NCBI RefSeq assembly: GCF_014197245.1 | Contig: NZ_JACIFF010000006.1 | Location: forward strand, 186,001-250,000 | DNA length: 64,000 nt | Source of the DNA: Neolewinella aquimaris | Lineage (GTDB): Bacteria > Bacteroidota > Bacteroidia > Chitinophagales > Saprospiraceae | Reading direction: 5' to 3' | Shown here: positions 1 to 8,506 of the stretch, piece after piece | How positions within the stretch are numbered: position 1 is the first letter of the stretch | Layout: every line of letters starts with the position of its first letter | The notes under the pieces: generated by a model | Seen by the model: the letters and a program-made list of their open reading frames with translations, nothing else | Database searches by the model: none | Told to the model about the DNA's origin: nothing | Made by a program: the position numbers and the translations under genes

Positions 1-544
1 TCCGACCTGGCTGTTTACCGTCGTGAGCGTGGTTTTACTGGCCGCGGCCATGTCGACCCTGGACGGTTTGCTCGTCGGCATTTCGACGATTACCGCGAAC
101 GACCTGGTGCTGAACCTGCTGCGGCGTACCCGTAGCCGGCTGGATGAGGAGGGCCGGATGCGGCTGGCGATGCGGGTCAGTCAGGGGGTGCTCATAGTGG
201 TTGCCGTGGCGGCCTTCTTCGTATCCCTGGATCCGCCGCCCTTGCTGGGCATATTTGGGCAGGTGGGGGTGTATGGACTGGTGCTGGCCGCCGTCCCGCC
301 GCTGCTGGCCGGAGTACTCTTCCGACGGGTCGAGCTGCGGACCGTCTGGTTCTTCTCTGCTCTGGCGCTGACGATCCACTTCGGACTTTATCTCTACGGC
401 GAGCGACTTTTCGGCGATGCCGGGCCGGCCTTCGCTAATCCGGGAGTCACCGCGACCATTGCCCTACTGGTGACCGTTCCGCCCACCCTAATCCTTTCCC
501 TGCTGGCGCGCCGACGCGCCGCTACCCAAACGGTACAATCTTAA
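1..544 (+). CDS. Sodium:solute symporter family protein, C-terminal part (5' end outside window)
   Basis: The frame is open from the first base and ends at a TAA at 542-544, so only about the last 180 residues of an inner-membrane transporter are present. The segment AAAMSTLDGLLVGIS near the start matches the conserved helix of the SSS family (PutP/PanF type), where the small and hydroxyl residues line the sodium site. Three further hydrophobic segments follow (around ISTITANDL, VLIVVAVAAFFVSL and YGLVLAAVPPLLAGVLF), then a last one near the C-terminus. The substrate cannot be told from this fragment. The next gene starts 4 bp after the stop, so it probably heads an operon with the KAS III-like enzyme and the acyl-CoA ligase, which may hint at an organic-acid substrate (inference). 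Confidence 0.8.
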   Translation, partial: PTWLFTVVSVVLLAAAMSTLDGLLVGISTITANDLVLNLLRRTRSRLDEEGRMRLAMRVSQGVLIVVAVAAFFVSLDPPPLLGIFGQVGVYGLVLAAVPPLLAGVLFRRVELRTVWFFSALALTIHFGLYLYGERLFGDAGPAFANPGVTATIALLVTVPPTLILSLLARRRAATQTVQS

Positions 545-548
545 GTAT

Positions 549-1538
549 ATGCGCAACGCCATCATCACCGGTACCGGAGCCTATGCACCCGAACGCGTCG
601 TCGACAACGCCTACTTCAACCGCCTGCTCGGCGAGGACGTCGACACCTGGTTGCGGAAGAACGTCGAGATTTACGAACGCCGCTGGGCCGCCCCCGACGA
701 AAGCACCGCCGACCTCTGCGAAGCGGCCGGCCGACAGGCCCTGGCAAATGCCGGCATCGCGGCAACCGATCTCGACCTACTCATCGTCGCTACGGATACG
801 CCCGAGTTTATCTCCCCCTCCACCGCCTCCGTGGTGCAGGACCGGCTCGGTGCTACGGCGGCGGGCACCTTCGACGTCAATACGGCCTGCGCTGGCTTTG
901 TGACCGCCCTCGACATCGGCAGCAAGTACATCAGGAGCGACGACCAGTACAACCGCGTCCTCGTCATCGGAGGATACGCCATGAGCAAGTACTTGAACAT
1001 GCAGGATAAGAAGACGGTCACCCTCTTTGCCGACGGGGCCGGGGCGGTGGTACTCGAAAGCAGCGAGGAGCCGGGTCGTGGTTTCCTGACCAGCGAACTC
1101 CGCTCGCAGGGGCAATACAACGGCTGGATGGGCATTTACGGCGGCGGGACCCGCCAACCGGTCAGCTGCGACGCCATCGCCAGCCACGATCATCAGTTGC
1201 AGTTCGTGCACCGCTTCCCGACCGAGCTCAATCCCGACACCTGGAGCGATATGGCGCGCCGGCTTTCTGCCCGGATCGGTACGCCGCCCGGGGAAGTGGA
1301 CCACTACTTCATTACTCAGATCAACGTGAACGCCATTCGCGCTACCCTCGACCGTCTCGGTGTCGACCCGGCTAGGGCACACACCATTATGCACTATTAT
1401 GGATATACCGGTTCCGCCTGTATTCCAATGGCGCTCCACGATGCCTTCGAGAAGGGGAAGGTCAACCGCGGCGACTTGGTGTACTTTATCGGATCGGGTG
1501 GGGGACTTGCCTTCGCCAGCGCCGCCTTCCGCCTGTAA
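549..1538 (+). CDS. 3-oxoacyl-ACP synthase III (KAS III/FabH-like) with altered catalytic residues
   Basis: This 329-aa thiolase-fold protein has the length and layout of FabH. The nucleophile is present: Cys114 in DVNTACAGF, at the same place as Cys112 of E. coli FabH. The C-terminal GSGGGLAFASAAF matches the family's glycine-rich end. The other two catalytic positions look changed. The usual PHQAN motif reads ITQIN around residue 256, and the usual YGNTSAASIP reads YGYTGSACIP around residue 286, so His and Asn of the decarboxylating triad are missing by alignment. Enzymes of this kind often act as acyltransferases rather than decarboxylating condensing enzymes. It sits between a symporter and an acyl-CoA ligase that starts 9 bp downstream, so its acyl substrate may come from that ligase. 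It is unlikely to be the housekeeping FabH. Confidence 0.8.
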   Translation: MRNAIITGTGAYAPERVVDNAYFNRLLGEDVDTWLRKNVEIYERRWAAPDESTADLCEAAGRQALANAGIAATDLDLLIVATDTPEFISPSTASVVQDRLGATAAGTFDVNTACAGFVTALDIGSKYIRSDDQYNRVLVIGGYAMSKYLNMQDKKTVTLFADGAGAVVLESSEEPGRGFLTSELRSQGQYNGWMGIYGGGTRQPVSCDAIASHDHQLQFVHRFPTELNPDTWSDMARRLSARIGTPPGEVDHYFITQINVNAIRATLDRLGVDPARAHTIMHYYGYTGSACIPMALHDAFEKGKVNRGDLVYFIGSGGGLAFASAAFRL

Positions 1539-1547
1539 CTTGTCCGC

Positions 1548-3038
1548 ATGAATGTTGCTCCTACCGACTGGACTGCACGCTGGGCGCGTTACACCCCCCA
1601 TAGCATTGCCGTAAGCGACGGGGAACGGTCGCTGTCCTACGCCGAATTGCACCGGGGAGGCCTTTGCCTGGCCCATTTCCTTCTGGAAAAGGGACTACGA
1701 AAGGGCGATCGCATCGCTGTCCTCGCCGAAAACGACCCCGCGTACATCCTGCTTTTCGTTGCCGCTCAGAAAGCCGGCTTCGTGCTGGTGCCGGTCAATT
1801 ACCGGTTGAGCGGACGGGAAGTAGCCTACATCCTGGAAGATGCCGAGCCCGCGCTGGTCATTTACCAGGAAGGATGGCAACACGTGCTGCCGGCTACCGA
1901 CAATGGAAAACCGCACCCGCCCCGCTACGAATTGCAAGAAATAAAGTCAGCGGCCACGGGCACGGATGTTAGGTCGATCATCCCGGAGAGTCCCGCCGAG
2001 GATGACCCCATTTTCATTCTCTACACCTCCGGCACCACGGGCTTCCCCAAGGGAGCGCTCTACACCCACCGCATGCTGTTCTGGAATAGCGAGAATACCG
2101 TGCTCTCCCTCGACCTGGGGCCCGATAGTCGGACGGTAAATGTCATGCCCCCCTTCCACACGGGTGGCTGGAACGTCCTCACGACGCCGTTGCTGCACCG
2201 GGGTGGGTACACGCGATTGCTCCGGAAATTTGACGCTGGGGAGGTACTGCGTTTGCTGGAGGTGGAAAAGGTGACCGTCTTCATGGCCGTACCAACGATG
2301 GTCAGGATGCTGGCCGAGTCATCCGCCTTCGCTACCACTGACCTCAGCGAACTGAAGTACCTCATCGTAGGGGGCGAACCTCTATCCCCGGCCCTCATCG
2401 AGCGGTGGCACCGGCGGGGCGTACCCATCCGCCAGGGATTCGGAATGACGGAGGTGGGGCCTAACCTCTTCTCCCTGCACCAGGACGATGCGCTAACGAA
2501 AAAAGGCTCCATCGGCCGGCCAAACTTCTACGTGCAGACCCGGGTGGTCCGGGAAAGCGGAACCGATTGCGCACCGGACGAGTCCGGCGAACTTTGGCTA
2601 CGGGGACCGATGACCACCCCCGGCTACTGGCGCAATGCAGAAGCGACGGAACGGGCGTTCAGCGACGGATGGTTCCGCACCGGAGACACCGTGCGGCGCG
2701 ATGCGGAGGACTACTTCTATGTGGTCGGTCGCCTCAAGGAAATGTACATCTCGGGTGGGGAAAACGTCTACCCCGCCGAAGTAGAACGCCGCCTCGAGGA
2801 GCACCCCGCCGTGGGCGAAACGGCCGTCGTCGGCGTACCGGACCCCTGCTGGGGCGAAGTTGGGCACGCCTACATCGTACTCGCCCCGGGAGCATCAGTT
2901 ACCGCTATCGACTTACAAGCTTATTGTCGGCAGGGACTGGCCGGCTTCAAGGTGCCGAAACACTTCACGTTCCTGGAGGCCTTGCCGCGCAATGCTACCG
3001 GAAAGGTGGATCGTAAGGCACTGAAAGCGCGGAAGTAG
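1548..3038 (+). CDS. AMP-dependent acyl-CoA synthetase/ligase
   Basis: This 496-aa cytoplasmic ANL-superfamily enzyme activates a carboxylic acid to acyl-AMP and then to the CoA thioester. The phosphate-binding loop is ILYTSGTTGFPKGA near residue 157, the A5 motif is GFGMTEVGP, the hinge aspartate lies in GWFRTGD, and the C-terminal catalytic lysine lies in NATGKVDRKALK. ISGGENVYPAEVE is the usual motif leading into the small C-terminal domain. The length fits medium- or long-chain fatty acyl-CoA ligases. The gene follows the KAS III-like gene by 9 bp, and the two probably share one acyl pathway. It could be compared with OleC of olefin biosynthesis, but OleB and OleD are not nearby, so that name is not justified. 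It ends 7 bp before a convergent gene. Confidence 0.88.
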   Translation: MNVAPTDWTARWARYTPHSIAVSDGERSLSYAELHRGGLCLAHFLLEKGLRKGDRIAVLAENDPAYILLFVAAQKAGFVLVPVNYRLSGREVAYILEDAEPALVIYQEGWQHVLPATDNGKPHPPRYELQEIKSAATGTDVRSIIPESPAEDDPIFILYTSGTTGFPKGALYTHRMLFWNSENTVLSLDLGPDSRTVNVMPPFHTGGWNVLTTPLLHRGGYTRLLRKFDAGEVLRLLEVEKVTVFMAVPTMVRMLAESSAFATTDLSELKYLIVGGEPLSPALIERWHRRGVPIRQGFGMTEVGPNLFSLHQDDALTKKGSIGRPNFYVQTRVVRESGTDCAPDESGELWLRGPMTTPGYWRNAEATERAFSDGWFRTGDTVRRDAEDYFYVVGRLKEMYISGGENVYPAEVERRLEEHPAVGETAVVGVPDPCWGEVGHAYIVLAPGASVTAIDLQAYCRQGLAGFKVPKHFTFLEALPRNATGKVDRKALKARK

Positions 3039-3045
3039 CTACTCG

Positions 3046-4200
3046 CTACACCTTACTCCATTTTTCGTTGCTCCGGGAGTTCTCGACCACCACCTCGACG
3101 AAGCGCATGCCCCGCAGTCCGTCGTGTACGGTGGGGAAGTCCGTTTCAATGTCGGTAGGTTCACGACCGTCCATGCGGGCGGCTACGGTAGCGGCAAAGT
3201 TTTTGTAGATGTTGCCGAAGGCTTCCAGGTAACCCTCCGGGTGGCCGGGGGGCGGGACGCGCTGGGCGGCCAGGGCGGCGGCGCAGAGTTCCCCTACGCC
3301 GGTCCGGTAGTGGATCGCGGGCTGCTCGTGACGCTTGTAGATCAGGGTATTGGGTTCCTCCTGGTGCCATTCGAGACCGCCGGTTTCTCCCCAGATCCGG
3401 ATGTTAAGGCCATTTTCTTCGCCGACGGCGATCTGGGAGCAGTGCAGAACGCCCTTGGCGCCTTTTTCAAAGCGAAGGAGGATGTTGGCGTCGTCGTCCA
3501 GTCGGCGACCCTCGACGAAGGCGGTGAGGTCCGCGCAGACTTCGGTGATCTTTAGACCGGATACGTACTCCGCTAAATTTTCGGCGTGGGTGCCGATGTC
3601 GCCCATGGCACCGCCGAGACCGGATTTACTGGGGTCGGTCCGCCAGCTGGCCTGCTTGTTGTCCGTTTCTTCCTTGGCGTTAGCAAGCCAGCCCTGGGGG
3701 TATTCGACGACGATCTTGCGGATCTTGCCTAGCTTACCTTCACCGACCATATGGCGGGCCTGCTTGATCATCGGGTAGCCGGTGTAGTTGTGGGTAAGAG
3801 CGAAGACCAGTCCGGTTTGCTCAACAAGATCGACCAGTTGACGGGCCTCATCGACGCTAAAGGCGAGGGGTTTGTCGCACACCACGTGGAAGCCGTTCTC
3901 CAGGGCCATTTTGGCGGGCCCGAAGTGGACGTGATTGGGGGTAACGATGGAGACGAAGTCCATGCGCTCGCCCTCGGGAAGTGCTTTCTCTCGCTGAATC
4001 ATCTCCTCGTAGGAGCCGTAGACCCGCTCGGCGGGCAGGTAGAAATCCTTACCGGACAGGCGGGATTTTTCCGGGTCGCTGCTGAAGGCACCGCAGACCA
4101 GTTCGATCTGCTGATCCAGTGCCGCGGCGAAGCGGTGCACGCCCCCGATAAACGCTCCGCGGCCGCCGCCGACCATTCCCATTCTTAGTCTTCTTTGCAT
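3046..4200 (-). CDS. Gfo/Idh/MocA family NAD(P)-dependent oxidoreductase
   Basis: This 384-aa predicted sugar or polyol dehydrogenase has an N-terminal Rossmann fold with the dinucleotide motif GMVGGGRGAFIG at residues 8-19 and the family's lysine motif as CDKPLA near residue 127, where the Lys is catalytic. Segments such as GDIGTHAENLAEYVSG, WGETGGLEWHQEEPN and PPGHPEGYLEAFGNIY are typical of the inositol/glucose-fructose oxidoreductase branch. The likely reaction is NAD(P)-linked oxidation or reduction of a cyclic sugar or inositol; the substrate is unknown. The ATG at 4200 gives the usual short lead-in to the Rossmann fold. It is convergent with the acyl-CoA ligase. A second, distant member of the family lies at 39873-40898. 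Confidence 0.9.
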   Translation of the reverse strand: MQRRLRMGMVGGGRGAFIGGVHRFAAALDQQIELVCGAFSSDPEKSRLSGKDFYLPAERVYGSYEEMIQREKALPEGERMDFVSIVTPNHVHFGPAKMALENGFHVVCDKPLAFSVDEARQLVDLVEQTGLVFALTHNYTGYPMIKQARHMVGEGKLGKIRKIVVEYPQGWLANAKEETDNKQASWRTDPSKSGLGGAMGDIGTHAENLAEYVSGLKITEVCADLTAFVEGRRLDDDANILLRFEKGAKGVLHCSQIAVGEENGLNIRIWGETGGLEWHQEEPNTLIYKRHEQPAIHYRTGVGELCAAALAAQRVPPPGHPEGYLEAFGNIYKNFAATVAARMDGREPTDIETDFPTVHDGLRGMRFVEVVVENSRSNEKWSKV

Positions 4201-4278
4201 GATGTTCTATATTTTCCGGTTGGGCGACAAGTATAGGGAAAAGTCTGCGGGTGATTTCTCGGCAGAGGATGGGAGCGG

Positions 4279-4692
4279 CTAGCGAGAATACAAGTATTCG
4301 TGTGGCGACATGACTGCACAGGTAGACTGTGAAAAGTCTTTCGCGTTCCTTGTGATTATAGTAGAAGCCCCGGCTAATCGAGCGCACGCCTCTTGAAAGG
4401 CGTCCTCGAAATCATTCCATCCCGAACCAAGTGCCATATCCAGTTGACGCTCTCCGGTATTGGCAATGCGGGTAACGCTGCGTAAGATATGAAGGACACG
4501 AAGCGTTTTTGCCTTACTTAGGTGCTTTCGAAGTACATATTCAGACACAATAAAAGAGGTAGAAGAGGCTACCAAGACAACTTCTTTTTTTTCAGCTAAC
4601 TCGAATAGTTGAGTAGCGGCTTCGCTGAAGGGGGCTCGATCTGCTAGCCAATCGAGAATAACATTCGTGTCTACAAAAAGGACATCCATCAT
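4279..4692 (-). CDS. PIN-domain ribonuclease toxin (VapC-like)
   Basis: This 137-aa protein has the PIN fold pattern: VDTNVILDW with Asp8 at the start, Glu51 in VSEYV, acidic residues Asp94/Asp97 in GWNDFEDAF, and TRNAKDF with Asp119. These four acidic positions would hold the Mg2+ used to cut RNA. The ATG follows directly on the TAG stop of the upstream antitoxin gene with no spacer, so translation is probably coupled. Such toxins cleave tRNA or rRNA when the labile antitoxin is lost. The gene pair is visibly richer in A+T than its neighbours, which suggests acquisition by transfer. The target RNA cannot be told from the sequence. Confidence 0.85.
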   Translation of the reverse strand: MMDVLFVDTNVILDWLADRAPFSEAATQLFELAEKKEVVLVASSTSFIVSEYVLRKHLSKAKTLRVLHILRSVTRIANTGERQLDMALGSGWNDFEDAFQEACARLAGASTIITRNAKDFSQSTCAVMSPHEYLYSR

Positions 4693-4941
4693 CTACCGAT
4701 GCTTGCTTTCGGAGTGCTCGATAAACTCTTTGGTAGGATCATTTTCAGGCGGTAAGCTTACAATTCCCTTTATACTCCGCACCAGTGAAACTTCCGGCTT
4801 CTCATCCGTAACGCTGCCGCTGGTTATTTTTCGCAGGTAATTCTCCACTAGGGCCGAAACACTCGTCTCGTGCAAAACAGCGTATAGTTTTGCCTCTTTA
4901 ATAACCGATTGGTCTACGGTCAGCGTAAGTTTAGCGTTCAT
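4693..4941 (-). CDS. Ribbon-helix-helix-like antitoxin (DUF6364 type)
   Basis: This 82-aa protein begins with KLTLTVDQSVIKEAKLYA and continues with TSVSALVENYLRKI, the beta-strand then helix-helix pattern of small RHH-type antitoxins annotated as DUF6364. It should bind its own promoter as a dimer and neutralise the PIN toxin through its acidic C-terminal tail. The stop codon abuts the toxin start. Codon usage is more A+T-rich than in flanking genes. Expected regulation is autorepression; the 165-bp gap towards secDF would hold the operator, but I could not single out a clear palindrome there. Confidence 0.75.
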   Translation of the reverse strand: MNAKLTLTVDQSVIKEAKLYAVLHETSVSALVENYLRKITSGSVTDEKPEVSLVRSIKGIVSLPPENDPTKEFIEHSESKHR

Positions 4942-5013
4942 TTCGCCACGTGTTGCATTTGTAAATTAACACGTGTATACGTGGTAAGTTTGCCTGGCTT
5001 TCGGGATTTCACC

Positions 5014-5031
5014 GCTCCCGCGTCCCCGCCC
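5014..5031 (+). repeat. Dispersed 18-bp motif, copy 1
   Basis: The 18-mer GCTCCCGCGTCCCCGCCC, followed by AAAT, is one of nine related copies in the window. Its closest relative is the copy at 14306, which also shares the trailing AAAT. It lies between the antitoxin start and the secDF terminator. Confidence 0.6.
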
Positions 5032-5042
5032 AAATCGAACAC

Positions 5043-5077
5043 AAAAGCCCCGTCCGATTCAATCGGACGGGGCTTTT
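5043..5077 (-). terminator. Rho-independent terminator of secDF
   Basis: A perfect inverted repeat (AAAGCCCCGTCCGATT and its complement) is followed on the minus strand by a T run. It lies 30 bp after the secDF stop. The A run on the other side makes it potentially bidirectional. Confidence 0.88.
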
Positions 5078-5107
5078 GCGAAAAGAACCATGTGGGAGGT
5101 CAAGGTT

Positions 5108-8100
5108 CTAGGTGGTGGTTACCGGCGTGTCGGCTTCGGTCTTCACTTCCTTGGCGTCCCGGTCTCCGGAGAGGTCGTAGACGATGGGGCTGGCGATAAA
5201 GATCGAGGAGTAGGTACCGACCACGATACCGACCAACAGGGCAAAGGCGAAGCCCTTGATGCTGGCACCACCGAAGAGGAAGAGCACCAGTACCACGAGG
5301 ATGGTGGTAAAGGAGGTCATCACCGTCCGGCTGATCGTGCTGTTGATGGCGTCGTTGATCAGGGTCCGGGAATCGCGCTTGGTGTAGCTGTTGAGGTACT
5401 CGCGGATGCGGTCGAAAACCACCACCGTATCGTTGATGGAGTAACCGATCACGGTCAGGATAGCGGCGATGAAGGCCTGGTCGACCTCCATGTTGAAGCC
5501 AATCCAACCCCAGCAGGCCGCAAAGATGCCCATCGTGATGATGGTGTCGTGGAACAGAGCCGCGACGGCACCCATGGAGTAGCGCTTGCCCTTAAAGCGG
5601 AACAGCAGGTACAGGAAAATGCCGAGTAGGGCTACCACGCCGGCCTCCAGGGCCGAACGCTTGATGTCGTCGGCGATCGTGGGGCCTACCTTGCTCACGC
5701 TGGTGATGTGGGTACCACCGGTGAATTCCGGATTGCTGAATTGCTCCAGGGTGACGGAGTTGTCGCCGGTCGCCGCCGTCACGCCCTCGTAGAGAGCGGC
5801 CAGTACTACGTCCTGTGGTTCCTTGCCATCGATGGGGTTGGTCTCGTCGATCAGGTACTTGGTGACGACGTTGTAGGTATTGTCGCTATCGACCGACTTG
5901 ATGGTCGGCGTAGCCTGGAAGGGCCCCTCCAGTGCGCTGCGCAGTTCCTGGGCGGAGACTGGCTTATCGAGTACGACGGTATAGCTGTAACCACCCGAGA
6001 AGTCGACGCCGAGGTCAAAACCACGCGTAAAGATCGCGAGCAGGGAGGCTACTACCAGTACGCTGCTGACGACGTAGGAAATTTTGCGGAAACTCAGCCA
6101 GTTGATGTTGATGTCGGCAAAAAGGTTCTTGCTGCCGCCCGTCCAGAAGGTCATGGTGCCCTTCTTTTCGACCCAGTAGTCGACCATGAGGCGACCCACC
6201 AGTACGGCCGTAAAGACCGAAGCGATGACACCGACGATCAGCACCACGGCAAATCCCTTGATGGGGCCGAGACCGAAGTAGGCCAGTACTGCCGCCACGA
6301 GGATGGTGGTGATGTTGGCGTCGATGATCGTAGAGTAGGAGTTGGAGAAGCCGTCGCGGACCGCATTGGGCACCGTTTTTCCTACCCGCAGTTCCTCGCG
6401 GACCCGCTCGTAGATAATTACGTTGGCGTCGACCGCCATACCGATCGTAAGCAGGATACCGGCGATACCGGGCAGGGTAAGTACCGTGCCGAGGCTGGCC
6501 AGAGCGCCGAAGATGAACACGAGGTTCAGCAACAGCGACACAATGGCCACGATGCCTGCTCCACCGTAGTAGAAAAGCATGAAGGCCAGTACCAAGCCGA
6601 AACCGATCAGCAGGGCCGTAATGGAGCTGTTGATGTTGGCTTCACCGAGCGAAGGTCCGACGATGCTTTCCTGGATGATCTGCGTGCGGGCGGGGAGGCG
6701 GCCGACCTGCAGAATATTGGCCAGGTCGGTGGCTTCCTGTACGGTAAAGTCGCCTGTAATGCTGGTGCTACCGCCGGTGATGGGGCCATTCACGCGGGGA
6801 GCGGAAACGATCTGACTGTCGAGCACGATCGCTACCTGACGGTTTCCGTCGGCCGCGGCGGCCGTGGTCATCCGGGCCCAGATGCGCCCGCCCTCGGAGT
6901 TCATGCTGAGGTTGACGGCGACCTGGCCATTCGGCTCGGGGCCGGAACCGGCGCGGGTGACGTACTCACCGGTCAGGGGAGCTTCACCACTGCGGGGCAG
7001 TTCGAGCTGGTAGAGTTGGTACAGGTTGCCGGGGGTACCCTGGTCATCGGCATCCAGGGGAGTGGCCGACCAGCGGAAACTGGCGTTGCGCGGGAAGAGT
7101 CGCTTCACCTCCGGGTCGTTGAGGTACTTCATGACCTGGGCGCGGTTGCCGGCCTCGGCGATACCCACTACGGCGGGGCCGAAGCTGCCGTTGTTGGGCG
7201 ACAGGATGGAAAAGAGGGGACCGGCCGTCTGCCGGGGCACCTCGCGCTCCTCAATGGAGGCGATGCTGTCGGTCAGGTTGCCGAGTTCGTCCTGGGCGTA
7301 GACCGTGTCCATAACGGTGGTTGTCGCCGAAAGCTCGGAACTGTCGCGGCCGGCAGCGAGTGCCTGGCGCCGTTCCAGCAACTGATCGGCCTGCACCAGG
7401 GCGTTCACGCTATTCTGGTCGATGTTGAGCACGTCGTAGAACTCGAGGTTCGCCGCGGCCTGCAGGAAGGTGCGGGCGCGTTCGGGATTTTCGACACCGG
7501 GCAGTTCGACCAGGATGAGGTCGCGCTCGGCATCGAGGCTTACGTTGGGTTGCACTACACCGAGTTGGTCGATGCGCTTGCGGAGCATGACGTAGGTGAG
7601 GTTGACCGTTTCGTCGGCTTTCTCACGCAGGATGCGCTCTACCTCCGCGTCGGAGGTGTTGGTGCCGATCTGGTCGCGCAGGGCGTCGTTGCGGCTGAAG
7701 ATGGTATTGAGCTGCTTGCCGTCGGCCCGCTCCCGCCATGCGTCGGCGAAGAGGGTGATGTAGTCGTCGTCGGCACTCTGCTGCGCTTGGGAGGCTGCGG
7801 AAATGGCTTCTTCAAATGTGGGGTCCTTGGAATTTCGGGCCAGTGAGATCAGAAATTCCCTTAGATCGACCTGGAGTACGACGGACATGCCGCCCTTAAG
7901 GTCGAGGCCGAGCGCGAGTTGCTGGGCCTTGAGATCCTGGTAGGTGTACGATTTGATCAGTGGAAGTCGAAAAACCTCCTGATCGGAGATGCTGTCCAGA
8001 TAGGACGCACGAGCAATGCGGTAAGCTTCGCCTGAGTCTTCTCCCGTTAGGTTCTGCGCGTAATTGTCCGCATCATTTTCCACCGCATTGGTGGGGATGA

Positions 8101-8173
8101 CGAACATGTACTGCGCAACCGTCACGAGGATCATGACCACAAGGAAAAACTTTATCAGTCCCTTGCCTTGCAT
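5108..8173 (-). CDS. secDF: Protein translocase subunit SecDF (SecD-SecF fusion)
   Basis: This fused 1021-aa inner-membrane protein uses the proton gradient to help pull secreted proteins out of SecYEG. The SecD half starts MQGKGLIKFFLVVMILVTVA (first membrane helix) and contains ALGLDLKGGMSVVLQVDL, the periplasmic P1 region, and GMAVDANVIIYERVREE in the membrane. The SecF half begins near residue 660 with a new first helix and contains DLGVDFSGG and TVIGYSINDTVVVFDRIREY. Fusion of the two is normal in Bacteroidota. The reading frame stays open upstream to 8320, but the ATG at 8173 gives the expected N-terminal helix. A TATATTTG box at 8294-8301 would leave a leader of about 115 nt. A strong hairpin terminator follows the gene. 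Confidence 0.95.
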   Translation of the reverse strand: MQGKGLIKFFLVVMILVTVAQYMFVIPTNAVENDADNYAQNLTGEDSGEAYRIARASYLDSISDQEVFRLPLIKSYTYQDLKAQQLALGLDLKGGMSVVLQVDLREFLISLARNSKDPTFEEAISAASQAQQSADDDYITLFADAWRERADGKQLNTIFSRNDALRDQIGTNTSDAEVERILREKADETVNLTYVMLRKRIDQLGVVQPNVSLDAERDLILVELPGVENPERARTFLQAAANLEFYDVLNIDQNSVNALVQADQLLERRQALAAGRDSSELSATTTVMDTVYAQDELGNLTDSIASIEEREVPRQTAGPLFSILSPNNGSFGPAVVGIAEAGNRAQVMKYLNDPEVKRLFPRNASFRWSATPLDADDQGTPGNLYQLYQLELPRSGEAPLTGEYVTRAGSGPEPNGQVAVNLSMNSEGGRIWARMTTAAAADGNRQVAIVLDSQIVSAPRVNGPITGGSTSITGDFTVQEATDLANILQVGRLPARTQIIQESIVGPSLGEANINSSITALLIGFGLVLAFMLFYYGGAGIVAIVSLLLNLVFIFGALASLGTVLTLPGIAGILLTIGMAVDANVIIYERVREELRVGKTVPNAVRDGFSNSYSTIIDANITTILVAAVLAYFGLGPIKGFAVVLIVGVIASVFTAVLVGRLMVDYWVEKKGTMTFWTGGSKNLFADININWLSFRKISYVVSSVLVVASLLAIFTRGFDLGVDFSGGYSYTVVLDKPVSAQELRSALEGPFQATPTIKSVDSDNTYNVVTKYLIDETNPIDGKEPQDVVLAALYEGVTAATGDNSVTLEQFSNPEFTGGTHITSVSKVGPTIADDIKRSALEAGVVALLGIFLYLLFRFKGKRYSMGAVAALFHDTIITMGIFAACWGWIGFNMEVDQAFIAAILTVIGYSINDTVVVFDRIREYLNSYTKRDSRTLINDAINSTISRTVMTSFTTILVVLVLFLFGGASIKGFAFALLVGIVVGTYSSIFIASPIVYDLSGDRDAKEVKTEADTPVTTT

Positions 8174-8506
8174 AGTTAAAAATTTAAGTTCCGGCGGAGC
8201 CGCCGTCGGAAGTCGGGCGGACCACCAATTTGAAGAAGGATGGTTGAAGCCGTCGCGGCCGGGGCCTCCCAGACCCGGTTTGCGAAGCGGGCGCAAATAT
8301 ACGGCTCCGGGGCGCAACAATTATGCCCCATCCCCGGGGGGTGACGGATGTCTACCAAATTTTGGCGTAGTCCGGGCTAAGAAGTGACCCCACTGTAAGG
8401 GTAGCGTCATAAGTATCCGAAAGGTGACAAACCGGCGCGTTAAAGGGTCCAGTGTCGCACTTATCCCCCGCCTCGGTACGTTTCACCGTTTATCAAACAC
8501 TAGAGC
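8174..8506. other. Divergent promoter region between secDF and the barrel-protein gene
   Basis: This 333-bp stretch has no convincing gene. On the minus side it holds the putative secDF -7 box (8294-8301) and a GC-rich leader with a small inverted repeat (GGCGGAGCCGCC, about 8193-8204). On the plus side I see no clear promoter box. A G/C-rich tract, CCCCATCCCCGGGGGGTG, lies near 8326-8343. Confidence 0.5.
8294..8301 (-). promoter_or_regulatory. Putative secDF -7 promoter box
   Basis: On the minus strand the sequence reads TATATTTG, a perfect match to the Bacteroidota -7 consensus TAnnTTTG. TTGTTG occurs upstream at slightly short spacing, so the -33 element is weak. Confidence 0.5.

Noticed and set aside
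1548..3038. OleC-like beta-lactone synthetase in an olefin (ole) cluster
   Set aside because: The gene is next to a FabH-like gene, but OleB and OleD are missing and the length fits ordinary acyl-CoA ligases.
5708..7846. 712-codon open frame on the plus strand
   Set aside because: It is antisense to secDF, whose motifs are unmistakable. The frame is a by-product of the high G+C codon pattern.
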